Source of the DNA: an uncultured Gammaproteobacteria bacterium
Lineage (GTDB): Bacteria; Pseudomonadota; Gammaproteobacteria; Enterobacterales; Psychrobiaceae
DNA: 64,000 bases
Direction of reading: 5' to 3'
NCBI GenBank assembly: GCA_937139475.1
Contig: CAKZQF010000222.1
Coordinates: 21,363 to 85,362 of the forward strand
Shown: one piece after another, positions 1 to 8,926 of the stretch
How the letters are laid out: each line of letters begins with the position of its first letter
How positions within the stretch are numbered: position 1 is the first letter of the stretch
Translations under genes and position numbers: made by a program
The notes under the pieces: generated by a model
Told to the model about the DNA's origin: nothing
Databases searched by the model: none
Seen by the model: only the letters and a program-made list of their open reading frames with translations

Positions 1-763
1 GTCTTGTTTTTTGTGCATTAATAATATCGCTAAAGCGCTCTTTAAACTCTTCATTTGCTTGACTGTCACTTAACTGAAGATGATTGTGACGCTCGCGCAG
101 ACCGTCTTTTTCTTGCAAGTATTTTGCAGCGACTTTATTTGATGAAATGATATAACCATTTTCATCCAGGGTCACAATGCCCACAGACCGGCCTGTCATT
201 GACTCGCTATAAACCTGCCTTTCAGAATGCAGGTGATGTTCGCGAATACCGTAAGTAATTGCCCGCTTAATATGTGATACCAGCAAGGTGAATACTTCCA
301 GTTCAGCAACGGTGAATGGTCCCTGTGACTCATTACGAGAGAGCCGAATACTAAAATTGTTTTTATTTTCTCCAGGATAATCAATCCCCGCAACATAACG
401 AATACCCAGTGGCTTGAGACAATTTTGGCAATATTCACTGGTTTGGTATTCACTGTCGCTCACAAATTCCTCTAATGTGATTACTCGTTCAAAGGGGAGG
501 TTATTTAGGGGATCTAATTGATAGTACTGTTCGGTATAGCTGTTGCCATAAGTCTTGGCGATTGTCTTAGGAATATCGCCGCCACTAGTAAAAAATATCC
601 CTAAATCGTTTTCGGAAGGGGGACGGATAACAATAACCGCGTGATGTAAGTTAAAGGTCTTTTTCATCTGTGACAAAAAAGTTTGCCAAGGCTTTGTTTC
701 TGAGGCGCCTTGATAGAGAAAACCCAACAATCTACTAAATTCGGGAAGCTGCATATTTTCCAT
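1..763 (-). CDS. LuxR-type transcriptional regulator, N-terminal part (cut by window edge)
   Basis: The minus-strand frame is open from an ATG at 763-761 to the window edge, giving about 254 residues without a stop; the C-terminus lies outside the window. It begins MENMQLPEFSRLLGFLYQGA. The first ~180 residues have the feel of the sensory region of helix-turn-helix LuxR-family regulators (an aromatic-rich region with YTEQYYQLDPL and a following PFTVAELEVFTLLVSHIKRA helix). After it comes a PAS-like stretch with GIVTLDENGYIISSN. The DNA-binding HTH expected at the C-terminus cannot be seen, so the family call is an inference from this half. It is transcribed away from the TonB receptor, and as neighbour of a receptor-hydrolase cluster it is the obvious candidate for the local regulator. 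Confidence 0.6.
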   Translation of the reverse strand, partial: MENMQLPEFSRLLGFLYQGASETKPWQTFLSQMKKTFNLHHAVIVIRPPSENDLGIFFTSGGDIPKTIAKTYGNSYTEQYYQLDPLNNLPFERVITLEEFVSDSEYQTSEYCQNCLKPLGIRYVAGIDYPGENKNNFSIRLSRNESQGPFTVAELEVFTLLVSHIKRAITYGIREHHLHSERQVYSESMTGRSVGIVTLDENGYIISSNKVAAKYLQEKDGLRERHNHLQLSDSQANEEFKERFSDIINAQKTR

Positions 764-1507
764 GATAATTTTAATCTTACTCCAATCAATAAAACTTCAT
801 TATTTTCCAATACCGTAATGTCTTTCTTGACGTTCTAGTCAATGCAATCAAATTTATTCCTTTCCTTATGTAAAATTAGCTCCTTTTAAAGTTATTGATT
901 TTTATGGCTTTTAATTTGGTTGCAGTGTGTTTTCTTATGACCTTAACACTAACTCGCAATTTGACACTACCGCGCTTTGACATATGAAATCAAGCGCTAT
1001 ACTTGGTGAATTTTATAATCGAGCCTAACGGAAAGTGGCTAATAGAGCTAAATATTGAGCACTTTATCTCATGGAAACGGGTCTTGTCGGCGGCACCAAG
1101 TAAGTTGTGATGAAGACTGTTAATTTGGTTGTTTTGCTCTGGTATCTTCAATGAACTGCTATTTTTGCGGGCGTTGTTAGCGCGGACGATTAGCTATATC
1201 TGAGCCAATTTTTGTGGGTATTTCACTATATCGGGCAAGGCTGTCAAAAATTAAAATGGGGGATTTTACTTTTAAAACAGTTGGTTATTTGATTGTTTGA
1301 AATCTATTCCTATGCATAGTCCAAATGTGTGATGTCCATCGTTTCCCTTATCGCTAATTTAAAATTGGAATTTAAAAAAAGTACAAAGGCAATATTTTTT
1401 GCGCACCTAGCTCACAATGCATTATCTCGCGGGGAAAGGTGATTGTAATTGATATATGTCTATTGTCGTAATAATAAAATTAGATAAAACCCAACCGAGG
1501 CACTGGA
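764..1507. other. 744-bp intergenic region between divergent LuxR-type and TonB-receptor genes
   Basis: No convincing coding frame is present. It holds a sigma70-like sequence (TTGACA at 977-982, TATACT at 998-1003, spacing 15, shorter than ideal) pointing right with no ORF behind it for 500 bp. It also holds a 10-bp palindrome CTATGCATAG at 1310-1319 next to a 19-bp motif (1317-1335) that recurs upstream of the next transcription unit, and an A-rich tract at about 1372-1382. The length suits a regulated divergent control region; a small RNA cannot be excluded. Confidence 0.5.
1317..1335 (+). promoter_or_regulatory. shared 19-bp motif, copy 1 (candidate regulator site)
   Basis: The sequence TAGTCCAAATGTGTGATGT recurs with one mismatch at 3958-3976, in front of the propeller/acylase genes. 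Here it ends 172 bp upstream of the TonB-receptor start codon. Seen directly in the sequence; a role as binding site of the neighbouring LuxR-type regulator is inference. Confidence 0.5.
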
Positions 1508-3880
1508 ATGTATACCGATAATAACAACACAAATTTCAATTTCAGCATTAAACCACTAGCGTTCGCAGTTACATGCGCTTTGTCAGGTCAAGCGTTTGCG
1601 GCCGATGACCAACCAGCAGTTAAGGAAGAAAAGGGAACGGGAATTGAACGTATCTCCGTAACGGCTCAAAAACGTGTCAGTACACTGCAAGAAACGCCAA
1701 TTGCAATTACAGCGTTTGATGATGATGCATTAGAGAATTTAGGTATTGATGACATCAGTGATGTCAGCAGTATGGCGCCCAATGTGAAAATTATTCCGAC
1801 CTTAGGCAGTACCTTTAACGTGGGTATGAATATCCGTGGACTAGGCACAGCAGAACCTTCATTGGCAGTAGACCCTAAAGTCGGTATATATTTAGACGGT
1901 GTTTATTTAGCCCGTAGTGCCGGCGCAATTTTTAATGTGGTTGATTTGGAACGCATGGAAGTTTTACGTGGACCACAAGGGACCCTATGGGGTAAAAATA
2001 CAACCGGTGGTGCGCTGAGCCTGGTAACGGTTAAACCATCGACAGATTTTGAATTTAAACAAAAATTCACCGTCGGTTCTAATAATCAATTTAACTCAAC
2101 AACCTCTATTGATAGTGGTGAGTTAGGTAACTTGACTGCCAAACTCACTTTCATGACTGGTGAGCACGATGGCTGGGCAACCAATACTTACGAAGGTGCT
2201 ACAGAGAAAAATTTGGGCGCCGAAGATGTTGATGCCGCGCGCCTAGCACTGCGTTACACTGGCGAAGACTTTACTGTTGATTACGGCTACGATCGTACCG
2301 ATGGCAGCTCTGTATCTATCCCTGGGCAAGTGAGTAATGTTCGCGCTCCGTTCCCTGATCCAAGCGGTGGCATCTATTCTCATGCCGTGCCTACAATGCA
2401 AATGGGTACTGGAAAACTCTATGGCGGCAACGTGTTTGCAATGATGGCTGCTAATGAGCACGACGCTTCTCGCCAAACTGAATTTGAATTAGATAATCAC
2501 GGTCGTGAGTATGTTGATATTGAAGGTCATAACCTAACTGTTGAGTGGGACTTTTCTGACAATCATACCTTTAAATCAATTAGCTCAACACGTACATACG
2601 AGTCTGATTTAAGTGGCGGTCTTGATTTAGATGGTGGCGCGTATATGGCGGCAGCACTGGATTTTTCAACGATGCCTCCAGGTGTTGATTACACCGATGT
2701 AATCCCAAATCCAGCATTCCATTCGGTGAATGAAAAATCACAAGAGCAAAAGTCACAAGAGTTTCAAGTCTTAGGTGAGTTCTTAGAGGGCGATTTGAAA
2801 TACGTTGCCGGTTATTATTATTTCTCTGAGGAAGGGGAAGAGAATAACCCGTGGGCGCTTAATGTTTACACCGGCCAAGGTGCGAACCTTCTATTTGATA
2901 AAGAGCTTCCATACGGCGCCTTTTACCGTGTGAGCGCTAAATCTAGCGCGTTATTCGCTAATGTTGACTATAAAATCAGTGATTCTGTAAATGTGGTGGC
3001 AGGTATCCGTCATACCAGTGATGAAAAATCACTCACCAACGTTGCACAAAACGATAAGATGCTGCGCAATGACCTAAAAGCTGAAGATGACTGGACTAAA
3101 ACCGTCGGCTCATTTTTAGTGAACTATGTGATGGATGAAGACTTAACTATCTACGGTAAGGTGGCGCAAGGTTACGCCTCGGGTGTTTACAATCCTGGCT
3201 CAATTGATCGCTTTGCGTATTTGAACCCTGCGAACATGGGACAAGCAAACTATGAAGGCACGCTAACGCCTGCTGATCCAGAGGATACTACCTCGTACGA
3301 AATTGGTGCTAAGTCGATGCTGATGGATGACCGTTTGATGATAAATACCGCGGTCTTCTTTAACGACAATACCAACCTTCAAATCACCGAATTAGACGGC
3401 AGTATTCGACGTTCATTGAATTCTGGTGAGTCAGAAACACTTGGCTTTGAATTGGATGCGAAATTTGCTGCCACTGAGGATTTATTCTTTACCGCAAGCT
3501 ATGGCTACCGTGATACTGAATATACCGATGAAGAGTTTACTGATTTAAACCGTTTCTCAGCATCTGTTGCGATGAGCTGGACAATAGCTGAACTAGAGTT
3601 TGGTAACCTTTCATTCCACTCTAGTTACGTGATGAATGATGATTACCAGTTTACAGCAAGAGACCCAAGCCTGGTTGTAGATGGTTATGAATTGCTTAAT
3701 GCACGATTGACGTTATCAGATATTAAAGTGGGCGAGCGCTCAAACCTTAAAGTCTCACTTTGGGGTAAAAACGTTACCGATGAAGATTATGTCATTCATG
3801 GAGCAAACTTTAGTTACTTCGACTCTAAAACTTACGGTGCTCCAGCGACTTATGGCTTAGATGTTACGTTTAATTTCTAA
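1508..3880 (+). CDS. TonB-dependent outer-membrane receptor
   Basis: This is a 790-residue outer-membrane receptor for active, TonB-energised uptake of a substrate that the sequence does not reveal. Residues 1-31 form a signal peptide ending GQAFA. Next comes a TonB-box-like IERISVTAQKR segment, then the plug domain with MNIRGLG, VGIYLDGVY and the typical LRGPQGTLWGKNTTGGA, and then a long beta-barrel ending in the aromatic residue of LDVTFNF. The length is normal for the iron/oligomer receptor-like TBDT class common in marine gammaproteobacteria. The start is supported by GAGG upstream of the ATG. It has its own terminator but shares an upstream 19-bp motif with the next two genes, so it is probably co-regulated with the propeller protein and acylase. 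Substrate specificity cannot be assigned. Confidence 0.95.
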   Translation: MYTDNNNTNFNFSIKPLAFAVTCALSGQAFAADDQPAVKEEKGTGIERISVTAQKRVSTLQETPIAITAFDDDALENLGIDDISDVSSMAPNVKIIPTLGSTFNVGMNIRGLGTAEPSLAVDPKVGIYLDGVYLARSAGAIFNVVDLERMEVLRGPQGTLWGKNTTGGALSLVTVKPSTDFEFKQKFTVGSNNQFNSTTSIDSGELGNLTAKLTFMTGEHDGWATNTYEGATEKNLGAEDVDAARLALRYTGEDFTVDYGYDRTDGSSVSIPGQVSNVRAPFPDPSGGIYSHAVPTMQMGTGKLYGGNVFAMMAANEHDASRQTEFELDNHGREYVDIEGHNLTVEWDFSDNHTFKSISSTRTYESDLSGGLDLDGGAYMAAALDFSTMPPGVDYTDVIPNPAFHSVNEKSQEQKSQEFQVLGEFLEGDLKYVAGYYYFSEEGEENNPWALNVYTGQGANLLFDKELPYGAFYRVSAKSSALFANVDYKISDSVNVVAGIRHTSDEKSLTNVAQNDKMLRNDLKAEDDWTKTVGSFLVNYVMDEDLTIYGKVAQGYASGVYNPGSIDRFAYLNPANMGQANYEGTLTPADPEDTTSYEIGAKSMLMDDRLMINTAVFFNDNTNLQITELDGSIRRSLNSGESETLGFELDAKFAATEDLFFTASYGYRDTEYTDEEFTDLNRFSASVAMSWTIAELEFGNLSFHSSYVMNDDYQFTARDPSLVVDGYELLNARLTLSDIKVGERSNLKVSLWGKNVTDEDYVIHGANFSYFDSKTYGAPATYGLDVTFNF

Positions 3881-3904
3881 ATTCGTAACAGCCTAACGCA
3901 AATG

Positions 3905-3935
3905 AAAAACCGATGCTTTGTCATCGGTTTTTTTA
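3905..3935 (+). terminator. rho-independent terminator after the TonB receptor
   Basis: An 11-bp perfect stem (AAAAACCGATG / CATCGGTTTTT, 3905-3915 and 3922-3932) with a 6-nt loop and a run of T residues, 24 bp after the receptor stop codon. Confidence 0.9.
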
Positions 3936-3957
3936 TGGCTGGCACGCTGCTATTTGT

Positions 3958-3976
3958 TAGTCCAAACGTGTGATGT
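3958..3976 (+). promoter_or_regulatory. shared 19-bp motif, copy 2 (candidate regulator site)
   Basis: TAGTCCAAACGTGTGATGT differs from the copy at 1317-1335 at one base. The sequence to the left also matches loosely (CTAT a few bases before each copy). It lies 64 bp upstream of the 4041 start codon, in the usual place for an activator site. Function is inferred. Confidence 0.5.
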
Positions 3977-4040
3977 TACGGATTTATCAACTAGCTAAGG
4001 TCAATTATCGCCAAAATAACAATAACTAGTTGGATGGATA

Positions 4041-5633
4041 ATGCTTAAATTACTAAAAATTTTACTCACCCTAGTGGTATTTTTTTCCATTGCTGTTTGG
4101 TACCAGTTAGGGCGTATGGAGCCTGCTGCGCCAACCCCTATTGAAGGGGAAAAGGACCAAGTTGTGGTCACCGGTGAACCAGCAATAGCGTCTGCTTTAC
4201 CATTTGATATGCCGCCACATCCCTTTATGGCTAGTCAGGGGGTTAATGGCATGCATGGTGATAGCTATAGCTCAGATGTTCATCCGGGGAGCGGTCCGCT
4301 AGGTAATTCCCCTCAAATGACGACTCGTGATGGCAGCCTAAAACCGGGCGGCCAATGTGCGACCATTACCTTTGATAGCAAAGGGCGATTAGTCGCCCTA
4401 TGTACTGGCCTTACTGGTTTTAACTTACATTTACTTGCGCCACGTACCCTCGAACTACTGGCGCAATTTCCATTGCCTATTCGCCCATCAACATTCGCTT
4501 CAATAAAATATCGTGATAAAAGCCACATCATGGATGATAGCTCAGGCGCGTATTTTTACTTAGATAATCAAGACCGCGTTGTGTTTGCTGATTCAGAGCA
4601 GAAAATCCGCCGTATTGGTCATCGCCAAAACGCCGAAGGTCAATGGGAGTTTTATGATGTTGATAGCTGGGATCTATCAAGTGTTGTTCCCCATGACTGT
4701 ATTACGCCGCTAAATTGGTCGCCAGAGGGGGAATGTGACCCAATTACCGCAGTGATGCCTGATCATCATGGGGCCATATGGTTTGTTACCCGCCGTGGTC
4801 GCTATGGGGTGTTAGATGTCACAAAAAATGATCCAAGCCAGGCAATCAAAATGGCTCAGTTTGAAAATGAAGAAATTCAAAATGGCTTTTCAGTTGCCCG
4901 AGATGGCGTGTATATCGTCTCAGATCACGCACTATACCGCATGGCGACAAATGCACAGGGCGAGCCTTCGATTATTTGGAAAGAGTCTTACGATCGCGGT
5001 ACAACACGTAAAGTTGGCAGTATTAATCAGGGTAGTGGTAGTACGCCGACACTACTTGGCGAGCGCTATGTAACCATTACAGATAATGCCGATGGAAGAA
5101 TCAACTTGCTGGTTTATTTACGTGACAAGGATGTAGGTAAGCACCAATCAAGGCTAATCTGTAAACTGCCTTTATTCAATCGAGGTAGCTCAGCCACCGA
5201 CAACTCCATGATTGGTTTTAATCGCTCAATCATTGTTGAAAATAATGCAGGCTACACCCATGCCATGGGACAAACGGACTGGGGAGCTGTTGCTGGTGGC
5301 ATAACGCGTGTTGATATTCGTGAGGATGAAACCGGTTGTGATGTGGTATGGCAATCAAATGAAAAAATCCCATCGGTCGTCGCAAAACTGTCGGCGCAAA
5401 CTGGACTGGCTTATTATTACGGCTTTGAACCTCGCGCTGATGGTGAAAATGAGTGGCTAATCAAAGCCATCGATTTTCGCAGCGGTAAGACCCAATTCAC
5501 TATGAGTTTAGGCTCAACTCAATCCTTTGATAATAACTGGTCGCCAATAACGATTGCTCCCGATGGCACTATCTATGTCGGTGTGTTAAAGGGATTGGTT
5601 GCCATTTGGGACAACCCAGCTACAGCCCTATAA
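4041..5633 (+). CDS. membrane-anchored, propeller-like periplasmic protein of unknown function
   Basis: 530 residues. It starts with an uncleaved-looking membrane anchor (hydrophobic residues about 3-22, followed by YQLGRMEP), so the body should sit in the periplasm. The rest is rich in short beta-strand repeats such as ITFDSKGRLVALCTG, GAIWFVTRRGRYGVLDV and ITIAPDGTIYVGVLKG, which resemble blades of SMP-30/PQQ-type beta-propellers. No catalytic motif is recognised. It is followed after 18 bp by the acylase-family gene, so the two form an operon. A substrate-binding or delivery partner of the hydrolase, or an enzyme acting on the released product, are both possible; the function is unknown. 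Confidence 0.75.
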   Translation: MLKLLKILLTLVVFFSIAVWYQLGRMEPAAPTPIEGEKDQVVVTGEPAIASALPFDMPPHPFMASQGVNGMHGDSYSSDVHPGSGPLGNSPQMTTRDGSLKPGGQCATITFDSKGRLVALCTGLTGFNLHLLAPRTLELLAQFPLPIRPSTFASIKYRDKSHIMDDSSGAYFYLDNQDRVVFADSEQKIRRIGHRQNAEGQWEFYDVDSWDLSSVVPHDCITPLNWSPEGECDPITAVMPDHHGAIWFVTRRGRYGVLDVTKNDPSQAIKMAQFENEEIQNGFSVARDGVYIVSDHALYRMATNAQGEPSIIWKESYDRGTTRKVGSINQGSGSTPTLLGERYVTITDNADGRINLLVYLRDKDVGKHQSRLICKLPLFNRGSSATDNSMIGFNRSIIVENNAGYTHAMGQTDWGAVAGGITRVDIREDETGCDVVWQSNEKIPSVVAKLSAQTGLAYYYGFEPRADGENEWLIKAIDFRSGKTQFTMSLGSTQSFDNNWSPITIAPDGTIYVGVLKGLVAIWDNPATAL

Positions 5634-5651
5634 CGTGTTGATGGACAAATC

Positions 5652-8036
5652 ATGATAAAAAAAATACTAATAGCACTAATTGCTTTAATTATCGCCGGGG
5701 GAGTGTACCTCGTTAATTTTGCTAATGGATTTCAGTCCGAAGGAAAAATAACTCTTTCGATTCTACAAGAGCCCGTAGTGGTGGAGCGCGATGAGCGTAT
5801 GGTCCCTTATGTTTTTGCGCAAAGTTTAAGTGATGCGCTAAAAGCACAGGGATATTTAACTGCCCAAGACAGACTCTATCAACTCGAACTCTTTAAGCAC
5901 CTAGGGCGTGGTCAATTGTCCATGTTCATTGGCGAGCGAGGCATTAAGGTTGATACGTTAATCCATAACCTTAATATAGCTGATTTAGCAAAGCGTCAAA
6001 TCGCCGTACTTAATCCGCAGGCGCGGAAATTTTACCTTGACTATATTGCAGGGATTAACGCCTATATCACTCAAGGGCAGCATGAATTTCCACTGAGTAT
6101 GAGCTTATTGTCACACACTCCCGATGCATGGACTTTGCAAGATATTGTGGCGCTGCAATTTTTTCAAATTTGGAGTTCAAGTGCCAATTGGAAAACTGAA
6201 CTGCTAACTCAGCAAGCGATTGACAAATTAGGTAGTAAGCAGGCCTATGAAATAGCCATGCTCAGTGTTAATCCAGATGATGAATCAATCGGTATTCGGC
6301 AACGGGAGCAAAGTGTTAATCATATGCCGCTGAATTTAACCATCGAGCAAGCGTGGTTAGATGCATTTCCTGATGTTGAGGCCGCGGCCAGCAATGCATG
6401 GGCAACGACAAAGTCTCGCTCAAAAAATGCTTTACCCATCTTAGTGAATAGCCCGCACCTTGACGCGACAACGCTTCCTGGATTTTGGTATCCGATGGGA
6501 ATCTTTACCCCGGACTTTAAGGCGGTTGGGGTTGCACCGCCGGGTACGCCTGGGTTTGGTATCGCCCGTACCAATCATATTGCTTTTGGGGCAACTAATG
6601 GTTATAGCGATGGTATTGACTTATATATAGAAACTTTAGATCCAAACAATCCTGGCTATTATCTAGAAGGCGACATTAGCAAGCCGTTAATCGTGCGCGA
6701 GGAAACTATTTGGGTTAAAGATAGCGAGGCTGAAGGTGGCTATCGAGAGCAAAAATTGACGATTAGAAATACCTCACGAGGTCCGCTGATTTCAGATCAT
6801 GGCATGGCGTTAAGTGATAACCGAGCCATCTCACTTCGCTGGGCAACCATTGAAGCACCGCTAACCTCCAGCATGGGGACTGACAAACTATTGGTGGCAA
6901 AGACGGTAGAACAAGCCAAACTCGCGATGGCAGAGACGGCAGCTCCATTAAGCCAGATAGTGGTAGATAGCCGCGGTAGTATTGCGCGAATATCCTCTGG
7001 TCATGTACCAATTCGAGTTAAAGGGGATGGCGCTAGGCCATACGTTATTACTGATTCACAGGATAATTGGCAAGGCATTATTCCAGCTAATGAAATGCCA
7101 ATGAACATTAATCCTGCCCGTGACTGGGTTGGCACAGCCAATCACCGTATTGTTAAAGCAGATTATCCTTATCAATACTCAACCTACTTTTCACCGTCAT
7201 GGCGCTATCGTCGCATTGGTGAGTTTATTGAAAATCGAGAGCCGCTTAGCAGTGACGATCACCGGGAGCTGGTGAACGATGTTAAAAACCCAATGGCCCA
7301 AATATTACAACCTATTATTGTTAAAGCGTTGGCCAAAGAACCGCAACTCGCTAACATGACAACAGAGCTTAAAAACTGGGATTTTTTTGATAAGAAAGAG
7401 GCGGTCGCACCGACCATTTTTCAAGTGTTTATATGGCAATTAGCCACACTGACGTTTGAACATAAATTAGGTGAACAGTTAAGCGAGCAATGGCTAGATA
7501 CCAGCTATTTGTGGCAAGAGCGACTCGTTGCTATGCTGAGTCAGCCAGCCCACGCTTGGTTTGATAATCCGAACACGCCAGACATTGAAACAACCAACCA
7601 AATAATTGTTAAAGCAATGACCCAAACTCAGCAATATTTGTCAGATAAATTTGGTGACGATATGAGTCGCTGGCAATGGGGGGATCTGCACACGGTTACC
7701 TTGAAAAGTCCGGTGATCCCAGGTGAAGCGATGGCAAGGTTGTTTGGCGGTGGCGTGCACCCTTTTGATGGCTCAGGTGAAACATTAAACCGCGGACTTT
7801 ATAAATATAGCCAGGGGTTTGATAGTCGTTTCGTTGACTCCGTGCGTTTTATTGCGGACATGTCTGATCCTGACAAAATAACAGCGGTTATACCCGGTGG
7901 CAGCAGTGGCCGCTATGTCAATGAGCATTTAAGCGATCAGTCACAAGCGTGGCTTGATGGCGGGGCTTACCCTATTTGGTTTAACCCACAAAAAGTTAAA
8001 CAGCACAGTACTAAGCAACTTGTGTTTAAGCCCTAG
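5652..8036 (+). CDS. penicillin acylase family protein (N-terminal-serine amidohydrolase)
   Basis: 794 residues, the usual length of an S45 precursor. These enzymes are made as one chain, cut autocatalytically into alpha and beta subunits, and hydrolyse amide bonds of acylated compounds (penicillins, N-acyl-homoserine lactones, acyl amino acids) in the periplasm. Residues about 5-25 form a signal or anchor segment. The alpha-subunit motif GYLTAQDRLYQLEL is present. The cleavage site is VEAAASNAWATT, with the nucleophile at Ser247, the future N-terminus of the beta chain, followed by the conserved Asn-x-Trp. It is the second gene of an operon with the propeller-like protein. The substrate (antibiotic, signal or nutrient) cannot be told from sequence; proximity to a LuxR-type regulator makes a signal or amide nutrient worth testing. 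Confidence 0.92.
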   Translation: MIKKILIALIALIIAGGVYLVNFANGFQSEGKITLSILQEPVVVERDERMVPYVFAQSLSDALKAQGYLTAQDRLYQLELFKHLGRGQLSMFIGERGIKVDTLIHNLNIADLAKRQIAVLNPQARKFYLDYIAGINAYITQGQHEFPLSMSLLSHTPDAWTLQDIVALQFFQIWSSSANWKTELLTQQAIDKLGSKQAYEIAMLSVNPDDESIGIRQREQSVNHMPLNLTIEQAWLDAFPDVEAAASNAWATTKSRSKNALPILVNSPHLDATTLPGFWYPMGIFTPDFKAVGVAPPGTPGFGIARTNHIAFGATNGYSDGIDLYIETLDPNNPGYYLEGDISKPLIVREETIWVKDSEAEGGYREQKLTIRNTSRGPLISDHGMALSDNRAISLRWATIEAPLTSSMGTDKLLVAKTVEQAKLAMAETAAPLSQIVVDSRGSIARISSGHVPIRVKGDGARPYVITDSQDNWQGIIPANEMPMNINPARDWVGTANHRIVKADYPYQYSTYFSPSWRYRRIGEFIENREPLSSDDHRELVNDVKNPMAQILQPIIVKALAKEPQLANMTTELKNWDFFDKKEAVAPTIFQVFIWQLATLTFEHKLGEQLSEQWLDTSYLWQERLVAMLSQPAHAWFDNPNTPDIETTNQIIVKAMTQTQQYLSDKFGDDMSRWQWGDLHTVTLKSPVIPGEAMARLFGGGVHPFDGSGETLNRGLYKYSQGFDSRFVDSVRFIADMSDPDKITAVIPGGSSGRYVNEHLSDQSQAWLDGGAYPIWFNPQKVKQHSTKQLVFKP

Positions 8037-8345
8037 TTCACTTGAATCGCGCTAGACAAGCCTGCCTAGTGGTTTACTCTCCAACAATAAATGGAGAGTA
8101 AGTTACTGGGCTTTTTTATTGAATCTATCCTAACACTTGTTAAAACCGCGACTGCAATTCCTCAGACAAATCGTTCGGATATGGGCTTAAATAGCGCTAT
8201 ACCGTTATGCTTTGCCAGCGTAGGATATTGCGTAAAATCAAAGATGTTGTATGTTTTTTTGCATGGTTTGGCATAACCTTTAGTGCTATGTTAACTTTGT
8301 TTCTTGTTCCCTGTTACTTTCGAGTATTAGTTTAGTGAGATTGCC
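8037..8345. other. 309-bp intergenic region with a hairpin
   Basis: A 9-bp perfect hairpin TTACTCTCC/GGAGAGTAA (8074-8082 and 8093-8101, 10-nt loop) lies 38 bp after the acylase stop, with a T-run (8112-8117) 10 bp further on. It is a plausible but imperfect terminator. A 61-codon frame starting inside this hairpin (8091) has no ribosome-binding site and is not considered real. Nothing else is seen. Confidence 0.5.
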
Positions 8346-8921
8346 ATGACAACAAAAACTTACCTTGATCCACAAAACTTGCTAGATGATTCATTTCGTC
8401 TTGGCGCAAAAATTTTAAATGATGGCTTTAAACCGACCTATATTATTGCTATCTGGCGCGGTGGTACACCCGTTGGTGTCGCTGTTCAAGAATTCTTAGC
8501 CTATTACGGGATTAAGACAGATCATATCGCAATACGCACATCATCCTACAGTGCCGGAATTGATGGACGTAATAAAGAAGTACTTATTCATGGGGTTGAC
8601 TATCTGATAAAGAACATCACTCACCAAGATAAACTACTTATCGTTGATGATGTTTATGATACTGGCCATACGATCCAAGCGGTTATTAGTGAATTAAAGA
8701 AAAAGTGTCGTCAAAACACGCCTGAAGATATTCGTGTCGCCGTGCCTTACTTTAAGCCTACTCGCAATCAAACGGGTATAGCTCCTGAGTATTATTTACA
8801 CGAGACAGCCGAATGGCTGAAGTATCCCCATTCGCTAGAAGGGCTGAGTGTCGAAGAGATCGCGACCCATCGTCCAGAACTTTTTGACATCATTAAACAT
8901 TTAATTCCAGCGCAAGGATAA
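8346..8921 (+). CDS. phosphoribosyltransferase (hypoxanthine/xanthine PRT-like), copy 1
   Basis: 191-residue type I phosphoribosyltransferase fold, cytoplasmic, expected to join a base to PRPP in purine salvage. The PRPP-binding loop LLIVDDVYDTGHT is at about residues 97-109, with the acidic pair Asp101-Asp102 and the classic Thr-Gly. An upstream IWRGGTPVG segment forms the pyrophosphate-binding loop. It is followed 5 bp later by a clear paralogue that keeps most of the same sequence, so the pair arose by tandem duplication. The base specificity cannot be read from the sequence. Confidence 0.9.
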   Translation: MTTKTYLDPQNLLDDSFRLGAKILNDGFKPTYIIAIWRGGTPVGVAVQEFLAYYGIKTDHIAIRTSSYSAGIDGRNKEVLIHGVDYLIKNITHQDKLLIVDDVYDTGHTIQAVISELKKKCRQNTPEDIRVAVPYFKPTRNQTGIAPEYYLHETAEWLKYPHSLEGLSVEEIATHRPELFDIIKHLIPAQG

Positions 8922-8926
8922 AACCC

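Noticed and set aside
196..453. Minus-strand 85-codon frame near the left edge
   Set aside because: It is an out-of-frame shadow of the LuxR-type regulator gene, which is open through this region in another frame.
8091..8276. 61-codon plus-strand frame downstream of the acylase gene
   Set aside because: It starts inside a hairpin, lacks a ribosome-binding site and has no protein-like features.
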